Shown: positions 6,486 through 15,462 of the stretch, in pieces
Position numbering within the stretch: position 1 is the first letter of the stretch
Layout: every line of letters begins with the position of its first letter
Made by a program: the position numbers and the translations under genes
Notes under the pieces: generated by a model
Database searches by the model: none
What the model was told of the DNA's origin: nothing
The model's input: the letters and a program-made list of their open reading frames with translations, nothing else
DNA from: BJGO01 sp964640655
GTDB lineage: Bacteria; Bacteroidota; Bacteroidia; Chitinophagales; UBA10324
Assembly: GCA_964640655.1 (NCBI GenBank)
Contig: CAZXFT010000007.1
Span: 62,001-126,000 of the forward strand
Length of the DNA: 64,000 nucleotides
Direction: 5' to 3'

Positions 6486-9400
6486 TTATTTACTAATCGT
6501 TATCTGCTCGCCGGCTACCCAGTTCTTGTATTCAGAAGAGTAGTACAGGAAAACATTGCTCGCTGCCGCTTCAAAAACACCGGGCACTTCGGCTTTTAAA
6601 TCCACCGGCACCAAAAGTTTTTCTTCGGGCTTCATTTGGCGTAGATAAATCACCAAATTATTTTCCCATATTTCGAAATAAGCAATCTTGTTTTGTTCCT
6701 GCAATGTTTTCAGTGCAGCAGCTTGAATACTTAATCCTGCAGGAATACCGATAATTGCTGTTGTTGAAGGTTTACCTTCGTTTCGCAGGTTTTCAATTTC
6801 TACATTCATACGTACCATATCCCCTACTCTGCATTGTTTGGTATTTAAAGAAGTTTGCAATTGCACATCGCAATCTTCTGATGAAGGAGGTAATCCAATG
6901 TTATAAGTAACATTTACGCTATAAGGCAAAGCCACTTTGCAACCCTTGTATTTAATCTTTAGGTTATGCGAACCTTCTTTCACAAACTTTTCCAAACCTT
7001 TTATTTCAATGGTACCGTTCTCACCGGCTTTGAAACTTGCTTCGCCAATAGCTTCATCGTTCAGGTAAACGGTAATGGTTCCCGATTCGGCTGTGCGTTT
7101 AGAGAACAAACTGAATTTGCTCAATGCTTTCAGTGCTAAAATAGTAGCCTGCGTGTTGCCCCAGTCGCCATAGCCGCTGCGCGCGTTTACTAAGTACGAG
7201 GCAGCTTTTTCTGTTTTCACATAATCAGGATTGTTGCTTTGCATCATAGCCAGTAAACTCAGTGAGGTAGTTTCAACATCCAGTCCCTGACCGGTGGAAC
7301 AGGTAATACTCTGCTTGGCACCTTTCATAGCCCCATCAGCACTTTGCGATTTCACCAGTTTTTCGAGAACAGTGTTGGCGCGGGATAAATCTTTTTTGTT
7401 ATACAATGTATTGGCAACCAATGCCAGCACATAAGGGTCGCTCGAAGCCAGAGCAGTTTGGTAGGCATAGTCCACTTCTTTTTGAATATCGCCATATCCG
7501 GCTTCACTTAGTGCATAAGTAATATACACATTGGTTACTTCTTCGCTGGCGCGGCCAAAATAATCGAGTGCCTTGCCATCTCTTAAATATCCGCCTTTAC
7601 CATCGCGACGTGCCATCAGCCAATCGGCAGTGCGCTTAATCATACTTTCGTCAACACCGCTGTATAACTTCTTGTATTCGTTAAACTGCATCAGTCCGTA
7701 TGCAGTAAGGGCCTCGTGACCCGGTGCAGAACCAAACCATTCGTAACCTTTTTGTTTGGTTTCAAATGTTACCAGCTTGTTGTATCCTTCGGTTAAAAGT
7801 TCTTTAGCCTGAGCATATACTTTCTCGTCGCCGGTTTCGCTGTTCTTCAGATAATCCATAATCATGGCATTAGGATAAGAACTCATACTTGTTTGTTCAA
7901 AACATCCACCCGGCCGGCGAAGTAATCCGCTGATGCCTTGAAGTATGGTGCTTACTGTGGAAGGATATGCAGTTAAAGAAACTTTCATAGAACCGGGTAA
8001 GGCATCTTTGATTCGTAATGAAAAGGTGCGGTCCAGGTCGCGGCCACTAAAGCTTTGCTGCACCGGAAAGCCGCGCGATTCCACTTTAACGGGTACAGTG
8101 GTTTCATCGCTGAAATCGCTGCTCATAAATGATAGTAATAATGTATCGTTCATTTGAACCTGCTGTGCCGTGAAGCGGCGATACACCACCTGCGCTGTTT
8201 GCGGTGCTATGCTCAATGTGGTATCGGCAACAGCAGATGCAAAAACCTGCTCATTGAACTTCACACTCAGTTTACCGGATAATGTTTTTGATGAATTGTT
8301 CTTTACAATCACCGGTAAACTCAGCACATCACCCGAAGTTAAAGTGCCGGGAGTTTTAGAACTGATGGTAACAGGTAATTGGGTGAAGATGAGTTTTTCG
8401 CCTCTGCCTGCCAGTCCGCTGTTGGAAACACCTTCTGCAATTATTTTGAATGAAGTAATTAAATCGTTGGTGGGGAATTCAAAAACTGCTTTACCATCCA
8501 AATCAGTTTCAATGGCATGTTTAAAAAATAAAGTAGAGGCAAAATCAGTACGGGTGTAGTTTGATGATGCACTGTATTTCCTAACCGGAAACTCACGTGA
8601 TCTGTAATAGGTCGTTACTTTAATCTGATTATTTTCTACGATGCTGTCGAACTTAAACAAACCTTTAACACGATTATCAGCAACAACGATTTCTTCATCC
8701 TTTAAATTCTTACTTTCATCGTCCTTTACTTGCTCAACGTTCTTCACAGGGACCTTATTCTGAGCTGTTTCTTTATGCTTAATCACATTTCTTGAATGTT
8801 GGGGTGCACCAAACATTACTGCATCCTCATTAACCATCATATTCATTTGAGGCACCAATTGAATGTTTTTATGCCTCACACCAACATTCTCCACTACCAC
8901 TTCTTCAAGCATATAATTTTTAGAATAAAGCCACACGGTATTGTTTGAAGTGTAGGATGTTACCTGAACACTGCCCGGGTTATAATTACCTGCTGTAATA
9001 GTAAACACAGCAGTTTCATACAAGTCAATATTGGTGAATAACGCTTTACCATTTTTATCTGTCTGATAAACCGACCCGCTGTTATTTAGTTTTAATTGTG
9101 CATCTGGTATGGGCTTGCCGGTATTACCATCAACAACCTGAATAGAGAATGTAGCCAACTCACCTTCTTTTTTAACTAATGGTATTTCTTTATTTAAAAC
9201 CTGCTTCCAGGTAAAGCGTCTCCATCCGGAGGTCATCATAACTAAGTCTAAGGCTGCTGTGGACTTGGCCTCGCTCTTATCGAAATAAAAATTAGGTTCG
9301 TCAATCTTTTCTTTAAGGTCGTATTCCAAAAGCATAGCTGATAAAAGGTTGCTTGATTTATCATCAGCATAACTCAGCAGTTGATCGTTCACCACCTTGG

Positions 9401-10832
9401 CAGAAACAATGGCCGGAATGGGGTTTCCGTTTTCATCAAGTGTGCGAACGGTAGTCTTCACTTTGTCGCGGCTTTGATATTGCTCGCGCTCGGTTTGAAT
9501 GCTGATTTGCATTTGTCGGTCGCGGTTTACAAAAACCAAACGCTCGGCACGTGGAGTCATCTGTTGATCGAAAACAGAAATCTGTGCCACACCGGCAGGA
9601 AAACCAGAAACAGGAATGCTTAACATATTGTCGCCTTCATTCAAAACTCTCGATGTGCTGAAATAAATTTTACCGCGCACCTGAGCTATCACCATAGCTT
9701 TAAACATACCGGTAGAGCGTAAGTTAACCTGTATGTCTTTGCTTTCGCTTTTCACTTCCATATTAAAACCATGTTGCAGGGCAACAGGCAGGTTCCAGGT
9801 CTTGGAAATTTCTTTGGGCTTGGTGATGCTCGCGGTATATGTTTCACCACTTTGAGGTGTGAAGTAGCAAGAGCCCATTCCTTTATGGTAAGTTTCCAGT
9901 TTACATACTTCTTTGCCTTTTGAATCTTTGATAACACCTTCCACACTCAATGCTTTTCCGTTTTCATCCCATGTTCTGAAAGCCACACGCGCGGGTAAAC
10001 CTGCTATCATATCGCCACCCTCAGGAAAAAATTCCACCGAGATATTTTCACTTGAAACAGGCACAGGTTTGTTGATGCTTTCTGTTAACCCGTCATTTTC
10101 AATTTTCACATTCATCTGCACATCGCGAGTTTTCAGTTTTGCCGGAAGGTTGTATCGTACATACATTACGCCGTCGTCGCCGGTGGTTGAGGTACCTTCT
10201 TTAAATTTTAAACCATCAGCTTTCAGTTCATATGTAAATGATTTGTTTCTTAAAGGCTTGTTTTCATTAGTGCTCACAGAAAACTTTGAGATTACTTCCT
10301 CTCCTTTTGTATAACTGTCTTTGTCGAAAGTGAGGTTCATCTTCACACGTGGAAGTATCACTTTCTGCAACAACACTTCTTTTTCAAATGCAATGCTATC
10401 GTTCTCGTTACGCATCCAGTTGGTGTATGCTTTCACTTTATAATAGCCGCCTGCCATGGTAGTGTTGGTTCCAAAATCACCACCACATACTCCGTTTCGG
10501 GCTATCAGATTCATCGTTTGCACTACATTGCCCGACGGTGCCAGTAACTCAACATGTATTATATCACTCTTATCCGATTTCCGGAGCTGTGCGTTTTTCA
10601 GAAATACCGTAAACCAAATGTTTTCACCCGGATTATATATTGGTTGGTTCGTACTTAAGTATAGACGCTCTTCCGCAATAGCCTGCGATCGCATATTGAA
10701 TAGTTTCTCTAAAGAATCGGTTTGTTCGTCTTTTAACTGAACTACATTATCATGTGCCTGAAGCATAGAGATAATGGCGATAGCAGCAAGAACCAAAGCC
10801 GCTAAAGGTTTAAGGATGGTGAAGTTTCGCAT
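6486..10832 (-). CDS. Alpha-2-macroglobulin family protein with thioester motif
   Basis: A very large exported protein, about 1450 residues. The chosen ATG at 10832 gives a clean signal peptide (MRNFTILKPLAALVLAAIAI); the open frame can start ten codons earlier at 10862. In order: an MG2-type domain (YLSTNQPIYNPGENIWFTV, around residue 50), further macroglobulin-like beta domains, a carboxypeptidase-regulatory-like insert near residues 580-660, the central A2M domain, and the thioester motif GCFEQTS around residue 975-985. After that comes an alpha-alpha barrel typical of complement-like domains. Bacterial A2Ms are periplasmic traps that bind attacking proteases through the Cys-Gln thioester; the motif is intact here. 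No penicillin-binding protein 1C gene adjoins it, which is the usual partner in Proteobacteria. An ECF sigma gene is divergent on the other side. Confidence 0.9.
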   Translation of the reverse strand: MRNFTILKPLAALVLAAIAIISMLQAHDNVVQLKDEQTDSLEKLFNMRSQAIAEERLYLSTNQPIYNPGENIWFTVFLKNAQLRKSDKSDIIHVELLAPSGNVVQTMNLIARNGVCGGDFGTNTTMAGGYYKVKAYTNWMRNENDSIAFEKEVLLQKVILPRVKMNLTFDKDSYTKGEEVISKFSVSTNENKPLRNKSFTYELKADGLKFKEGTSTTGDDGVMYVRYNLPAKLKTRDVQMNVKIENDGLTESINKPVPVSSENISVEFFPEGGDMIAGLPARVAFRTWDENGKALSVEGVIKDSKGKEVCKLETYHKGMGSCYFTPQSGETYTASITKPKEISKTWNLPVALQHGFNMEVKSESKDIQVNLRSTGMFKAMVIAQVRGKIYFSTSRVLNEGDNMLSIPVSGFPAGVAQISVFDQQMTPRAERLVFVNRDRQMQISIQTEREQYQSRDKVKTTVRTLDENGNPIPAIVSAKVVNDQLLSYADDKSSNLLSAMLLEYDLKEKIDEPNFYFDKSEAKSTAALDLVMMTSGWRRFTWKQVLNKEIPLVKKEGELATFSIQVVDGNTGKPIPDAQLKLNNSGSVYQTDKNGKALFTNIDLYETAVFTITAGNYNPGSVQVTSYTSNNTVWLYSKNYMLEEVVVENVGVRHKNIQLVPQMNMMVNEDAVMFGAPQHSRNVIKHKETAQNKVPVKNVEQVKDDESKNLKDEEIVVADNRVKGLFKFDSIVENNQIKVTTYYRSREFPVRKYSASSNYTRTDFASTLFFKHAIETDLDGKAVFEFPTNDLITSFKIIAEGVSNSGLAGRGEKLIFTQLPVTISSKTPGTLTSGDVLSLPVIVKNNSSKTLSGKLSVKFNEQVFASAVADTTLSIAPQTAQVVYRRFTAQQVQMNDTLLLSFMSSDFSDETTVPVKVESRGFPVQQSFSGRDLDRTFSLRIKDALPGSMKVSLTAYPSTVSTILQGISGLLRRPGGCFEQTSMSSYPNAMIMDYLKNSETGDEKVYAQAKELLTEGYNKLVTFETKQKGYEWFGSAPGHEALTAYGLMQFNEYKKLYSGVDESMIKRTADWLMARRDGKGGYLRDGKALDYFGRASEEVTNVYITYALSEAGYGDIQKEVDYAYQTALASSDPYVLALVANTLYNKKDLSRANTVLEKLVKSQSADGAMKGAKQSITCSTGQGLDVETTSLSLLAMMQSNNPDYVKTEKAASYLVNARSGYGDWGNTQATILALKALSKFSLFSKRTAESGTITVYLNDEAIGEASFKAGENGTIEIKGLEKFVKEGSHNLKIKYKGCKVALPYSVNVTYNIGLPPSSEDCDVQLQTSLNTKQCRVGDMVRMNVEIENLRNEGKPSTTAIIGIPAGLSIQAAALKTLQEQNKIAYFEIWENNLVIYLRQMKPEEKLLVPVDLKAEVPGVFEAAASNVFLYYSSEYKNWVAGEQITISK

Positions 10833-10919
10833 AATCTTGTTGATTTTGATAAGAAGATGCAAGCTTTCACGTCTTTACATAAATGAATCTTCATTTTTAA
10901 TTAAGTCGCGGTGTGATAT

Positions 10920-11531
10920 TTGTATTTTAGTGCGCGCACTTATTCTTTGAGCCCCGTTTCATACCATAATCACAGCGACAGCGAGTTAATCTCTCTTTAT
11001 AAAGAAGAGAAAAACAAAGAGGCATTTGGTACTTTATACCAGCGCCATGCACATCTGGTATTTGGCGTTTGTATGAAATACCTTAAAAATCGTGACGATG
11101 CCGAGGATGCGGTGATGCAGATTTTTGAAAAATTGCTCACGGATATTTTAAAACATGAAGTTCAGGAGTTCCGCTTTTGGGTGCATACAGTTGCTAAAAA
11201 CCATTGCCTGATGCATTTACGTAAAGAGCAGAGTTTAATGAAGCATCAGAACCAATTAAATAAAGATGCAGGTTTAATTATGGATTTTAGTGAAGATGCG
11301 CATCTGGATAAAAACGAATGGAAAGAATTTCAACTGAACGAAATGAATAACGCTTTAACCAAACTGAATGAGCAGCAACGCATCTGTGTAGAGCTTTTTT
11401 ACATTCATGACAGGTCGTATCAGGAAATTGTGGAGCAAACTGGGTATTCCATGAACGAGGTGCGCAGTTATATTCAGAATGGAAAAAGAAATTTGAAAAT
11501 ACAAATAGAAAAAAGCCGTGAGCAAGGATAA
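10920..11531 (+). CDS. ECF-type RNA polymerase sigma factor
   Basis: A 203-residue sigma-70 family protein. Region 2 is seen as AFGTLYQRHAHLVFGVCMKY followed by DAEDAVMQIFEKLL; region 4 as LNEQQRICVELFYIHDRSYQ then EIVEQTGYSMNEVRSYIQNG, a helix-turn-helix for the -35 element. No ATG is available at the start: TTG at 10920 or TTG at 10947 could serve, and the latter leaves about 15 residues before region 2. A GATATTTG stretch at 10915-10922 resembles a -7 box and would favour the later start. The stop overlaps the next gene by 14 bp, so the two are translationally linked. The overlap partner carries an anti-sigma-type zinc motif. Confidence 0.9.
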   Translation: MYFSARTYSLSPVSYHNHSDSELISLYKEEKNKEAFGTLYQRHAHLVFGVCMKYLKNRDDAEDAVMQIFEKLLTDILKHEVQEFRFWVHTVAKNHCLMHLRKEQSLMKHQNQLNKDAGLIMDFSEDAHLDKNEWKEFQLNEMNNALTKLNEQQRICVELFYIHDRSYQEIVEQTGYSMNEVRSYIQNGKRNLKIQIEKSREQG

Positions 11532-12687
11532 TTCGATATATAATCATTGCCTTAGTGAGGAGGACATGCGCACGCTGGCGTATCAACCAGGTACGCATCC
11601 ACGCGAAAAGGAACTGCTGGCTCATGTTCAGGAGTGCGAGTTATGCAGCGATGCATTGGAAGGCTTGCAGCTATTAACTGAATCCGAGTACACAGAAGGT
11701 ATGATTGTGATTTCAGAGAAGATTCAGGAGAAAACAACGGATCAAAATGTGCGCACACTTCCGCTGCGCAGATGGTATGCGGTGGCAGCATCGTTTGCTA
11801 TTTTGTTGTCTTTAGCATACTGGTTAAACCTATCACTGAATCAAAAGCAAAATGAAGTAGTACAGAATTTACCTGTCGAAGAACAACAGAAAACGAACAA
11901 CGCCACAACATTAAGTAACAATGAAAATATTAAACCGGATGCCGATGCAGAAAAGAAGAACACTTTATCGGATAGGCTTACCGAAAAGCCCAATGACTTT
12001 ACACTGCCGCCGATTAAATCAGAAGAACATACGAGTAAGTCAGTAAAAGACGATGATGTTGTTGTATCAGATGCGGTAACAGATGCTGTTGTATTAGACG
12101 AGGTAAAAATTGAACAATTTGGGCAATCGAATAATAATAACAATCTCGTACCTCAATCTACATATAAGGATTATAGTAATAGTCCAACAGCACCGATACA
12201 GAGTCAGACTATTCAGCAAAAGGATAATTTTTTTGCAACTCCTCAATATCACGAAAAATTGAATGATGTTCGGATCAAGGAAGAGTCAATAAAGAATATC
12301 AATACCACATCACATAGGAAAGAAAATAAACTTAAAGTAGCCCCTAACAAACCCGAACCATCCGTTAAGAAAACGGAAAGTGATCAATCTCAAAATGAGG
12401 ATGTGACGTTATTGGATTCCATAGGAGCCTATAAAACTATCGGCAGCGAGTTGTTGCTTACTCAGGCACAAAATGAATTCGATAAACTGCGTTATCAGCA
12501 AAGCATTACGATAACTAATGAAATAGTCTCACGCAGCGATGTACATCAGGCTGACGCACTCCTATTGAAAGCGCATAGTTTATTGAAGTTAGGTAAAAAG
12601 TCAGATGGTAAGAAAATATTGAACGACCTGATTAAGTCTAACTCGTCGGTAAAAGATGAAGCACAAAAGTTATTGAATGCTTATTAA
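11518..12687 (+). CDS. Anti-sigma factor-like membrane protein with TPR-like C-terminus
   Basis: A 389-residue protein starting with GTG inside the end of the sigma gene. Residues 36-43 form H-x3-C-x2-C, the zinc anti-sigma pattern (HVQECELC). One transmembrane helix follows at about 86-105. The middle, about 110-300, is Asn/Lys/Glu-rich and low in complexity. The last 80 residues look like TPR-type helical repeats (QAQNEFDKLRYQQS, then ADALLLKAHSLLKLGKK). The likely role is to hold the sigma factor at the inner membrane and release it on an envelope signal; which signal is not visible. Its TAA stop shares bases with the gyrB stop on the other strand. Confidence 0.82.
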   Translation: MSKDNSIYNHCLSEEDMRTLAYQPGTHPREKELLAHVQECELCSDALEGLQLLTESEYTEGMIVISEKIQEKTTDQNVRTLPLRRWYAVAASFAILLSLAYWLNLSLNQKQNEVVQNLPVEEQQKTNNATTLSNNENIKPDADAEKKNTLSDRLTEKPNDFTLPPIKSEEHTSKSVKDDDVVVSDAVTDAVVLDEVKIEQFGQSNNNNNLVPQSTYKDYSNSPTAPIQSQTIQQKDNFFATPQYHEKLNDVRIKEESIKNINTTSHRKENKLKVAPNKPEPSVKKTESDQSQNEDVTLLDSIGAYKTIGSELLLTQAQNEFDKLRYQQSITITNEIVSRSDVHQADALLLKAHSLLKLGKKSDGKKILNDLIKSNSSVKDEAQKLLNAY

Positions 12688-14657
12688 GCATCCACACGTG
12701 CATACTTTGCGTTGCGCTCAATAAATTCTCTGCGTGGTGGTACATCATCACCCATCAGCATCGAAAAAATATGATCGGCTTCGGCCATGCTTTCAATACT
12801 AACCTGCTTCAGTGTGCGTGTTTCAGGATTCATTGTGGTTTCCCAAAGCTGCTCGGCATTCATTTCTCCCAAACCCTTGTATCTCTGAATGGTAACTGAA
12901 TCTTCTTTGCCACCACCTATTCTTTCAACGGCAGCCTTACGCTGTTCATCGTTCCAGCAATATTCCTGTTCTTTGCCTTTCTTAACTAAGTAAAGAGGTG
13001 GTGATGCAATGTAAACGTATCCTTGCTCAATTAATTCTTTCATAAAGCGGAAGAAGAAGGTCAATATCAATGTAGAGATATGTGAGCCATCCACATCGGC
13101 ATCGGTCATAATGATAATTTTGTGGTAGCGCAATTTTTCAAGGTTCAGTGCTTTGCTGTCTTCCTTAGTTCCAATGCTAACTCCCAAAGCAGTGAAAATA
13201 TTTTTTATTTCCTCATTGTCGTAAATTTTGTGCTCCATGGCTTTCTCGACATTAAGGATTTTACCACGCAGCGGAAGAATTGCCTGATAGGCTCGGTTTC
13301 TACCTTGCTTTGCTGTACCACCCGCCGAGTCTCCTTCGACTAAGTAAATCTCGCATTGCGAAGGGTCTTTGTCGCTACAATCAGCCAACTTGCCGGGTAA
13401 GCCCGAACCGGACATACCATTTTTACGCTGTACCATTTCGCGCGCTTTACGGGCAGCATGGCGTGCGGTAGCTGTTAGTATTACTTTGTTGATAATCTGC
13501 TTGGCTTCACGGGGATTTTCTTCAAGGAAGTTGTTTAGCGCTTCGCCAACTGTTGTATCCACAATGCCTAGTACTTCTGAGTTACCGAGTTTGGATTTTG
13601 TCTGTCCTTCAAATTGTGGTTCAGGTACCTTAACACTCAACACGGCAGTTAAACCTTCGCGGAAGTCATCACCGGTAATATCAAAATTTAGTTTTTCGAA
13701 AAGCTTGTTTTGGTCGCCATAGTTTTTGAATACACGAGTTAAAGCACGACGGAAACCTGCAACGTGCGTACCTCCTTCAATGGTGTTGATATTGTTTACA
13801 TAAGAGTGAACATTTTCGTTATAGCCTGTATTATAGGTTAAAGCAATCTCCACAATCACATTATCGCGAGAACCTTCTGTTACAATAGGTTCAGAAATTA
13901 ATTTTTCTCTGTTGCCATCGAGATATTTTACAAACTCAACCAAACCTTTTTCAGAATAAAAACGCTCACTTAAGAAATTGCCGTTCTCGTCCTTTTCGCG
14001 CTTGTCCGTGAGAGTAATGGCTATGCCTTTATTCAGGTATGCTAGTTCGCACATACGGCCTGCAAGTGTGCTGTAGTTGTATTGCGAAACAGTGAATATG
14101 CTGTTATCGGGGATAAAGGTTACTTCGGTGCCTGTGCGGTCTGTTATACCGATCTCTTTAACAGCATAAAGTGGTTTACCAATGTTATACTCCTGTTGAA
14201 ATATTTTTCCTTCGCGATGAACAATTACATTCAAATGTGATGAAAGCGCATTTACGCACGATACACCTACACCGTGTAATCCACCGGAAACTTTATAAGT
14301 GTCTTTATTGAATTTACCGCCGGCATGGAGCACAGTCATAACCACTTCCAGTGCACTTCTTTTTTCTTTCTTGTGCATATCTGTAGGTATTCCACGACCA
14401 TCATCGGTAACAGTGATGCTGTTATCTTCATTAATGAAAACCTGAATGTTTTTACAATAACCGGCTAAGGCTTCGTCAATCGAATTATCTACCACCTCGT
14501 ATACCAGATGATGCAAACCACGCACACCGATATCGCCAATATACATGGCCGGTCTTTTGCGCACAGCCTCCAATCCTTCAAGTACTTGAATATTTTCCGA
14601 AGTATAATTCGATTGTGTAGTTTTTTCCATAGTTTCTGTCAGCAGTTCATCCGCCAT
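12684..14657 (-). CDS. gyrB: DNA gyrase subunit B
   Basis: A 657-residue type IIA topoisomerase B subunit, the ATPase and TOPRIM part of gyrase, which introduces negative supercoils. Seen in order: GLEAVRKRPAMYIGD, the ATP-binding YEVVDNSIDEALAG and TDDGRGIP motifs, GGLHGVGVSCVNALS, the transducer domain, then TOPRIM residues EGDSAGG and DADVDGSHI, and a QRYKGLGEMN tail motif. Length matches GyrB of this phylum, without the long insert of the E. coli protein. ParE is the alternative, but the overall pattern fits GyrB better. It converges with the anti-sigma gene; both stop codons fall in the same TTAA at 12684-12687. MEKTTQ, ten codons in, is an alternative start. Confidence 0.94.
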   Translation of the reverse strand: MADELLTETMEKTTQSNYTSENIQVLEGLEAVRKRPAMYIGDIGVRGLHHLVYEVVDNSIDEALAGYCKNIQVFINEDNSITVTDDGRGIPTDMHKKEKRSALEVVMTVLHAGGKFNKDTYKVSGGLHGVGVSCVNALSSHLNVIVHREGKIFQQEYNIGKPLYAVKEIGITDRTGTEVTFIPDNSIFTVSQYNYSTLAGRMCELAYLNKGIAITLTDKREKDENGNFLSERFYSEKGLVEFVKYLDGNREKLISEPIVTEGSRDNVIVEIALTYNTGYNENVHSYVNNINTIEGGTHVAGFRRALTRVFKNYGDQNKLFEKLNFDITGDDFREGLTAVLSVKVPEPQFEGQTKSKLGNSEVLGIVDTTVGEALNNFLEENPREAKQIINKVILTATARHAARKAREMVQRKNGMSGSGLPGKLADCSDKDPSQCEIYLVEGDSAGGTAKQGRNRAYQAILPLRGKILNVEKAMEHKIYDNEEIKNIFTALGVSIGTKEDSKALNLEKLRYHKIIIMTDADVDGSHISTLILTFFFRFMKELIEQGYVYIASPPLYLVKKGKEQEYCWNDEQRKAAVERIGGGKEDSVTIQRYKGLGEMNAEQLWETTMNPETRTLKQVSIESMAEADHIFSMLMGDDVPPRREFIERNAKYARVDA

Positions 14658-14692
14658 TTTCTTAGAGTTTTATTTTAATTTTTTAAGATGTC

Positions 14693-14700
14693 CAAAGTTA
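14693..14700 (-). promoter_or_regulatory. Candidate -7 box for gyrB
   Basis: On the minus strand the bases read TAACTTTG, a full match to the Bacteroidota TAnnTTTG box, 35 bp ahead of the gyrB start. No TTG element at the usual distance was found, so this is a half promoter only. Confidence 0.45.
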
Positions 14701-14830
14701 ACAAAAGCATACCTGTTTTTGTAGTAAAAAAAGGGCTCATTACAGCTTATTTTTTGTTGAAAACTTGTAGTGTAAAAACAGCATCCTGCAAGCTTTTTAA
14801 GGCATTTTTACCCAAAATTCAAGTTAGATC

Positions 14831-15406
14831 ATGAAACAAAAATTTTACAGCCTGCAGATAATGCTGACAATAACCATGTTATGCATTTCTTTGACAAACT
14901 TTGCTCAAAAGAAACCTGAAGTAACCAAACCCGACATGCCCATTGACGAGGAAACAAAAATTGTCAGCTATAAAGGTGTTGTTGAACTCGGAGGCGTAAC
15001 AAAAGATGAGCTTTTTACGCGAGCACAAAACTTTTATAAAGCCAATTACAAGAACTACTCTCAGGTGATTCAAACAGCAGATGCCGAAGCCGGTAAGATT
15101 GAAGGCAAAGCACAATTTCCTACACAAAAAACTTTGAAGAATGGAGTTAAAGCACAAGCCGATATGGTGAAGTATAGTATTAACATAATGCTTAAAGATG
15201 GCAAGTACAAATATGAAATCACAAAGATAAATATTCAGGCACCAAGCTATAAGCCTATTGAATCATACTTCAGCGAAACCGATCCGCTGCGTGATGAACA
15301 TTGGGAAACACTCACTCAGGCCGATGATTTCTTTAACACCCTTGTAGGTTTAATTAAAGAATCAATGGAAAAGCCCAGCACATCAGTTAAAAAAGAAGAC
15401 TGGTAA
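14831..15406 (+). CDS. Secreted DUF4468 (TBP-like fold) protein
   Basis: A 191-residue protein with a signal peptide ending near residue 25 (LTNFAQ). The mature part starts a DUF4468-like pattern: VVELGGVTKDELFTRAQNFY, then IQTADAEAGKIEGKAQF. This domain, with a TBP-like fold, is common in exported Bacteroidota proteins of unknown function. The gene precedes an OmpA-family gene on the same strand by 56 bp, so the two may be co-expressed in the envelope. The ATG at 14831 gives a normal signal sequence. It is divergent from gyrB. Confidence 0.78.
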   Translation: MKQKFYSLQIMLTITMLCISLTNFAQKKPEVTKPDMPIDEETKIVSYKGVVELGGVTKDELFTRAQNFYKANYKNYSQVIQTADAEAGKIEGKAQFPTQKTLKNGVKAQADMVKYSINIMLKDGKYKYEITKINIQAPSYKPIESYFSETDPLRDEHWETLTQADDFFNTLVGLIKESMEKPSTSVKKEDW

Positions 15407-15462
15407 TGCAACACCAATAGTCCCTTTATCTTGTATATTTCAAACACCTAAACCCAACCCTA

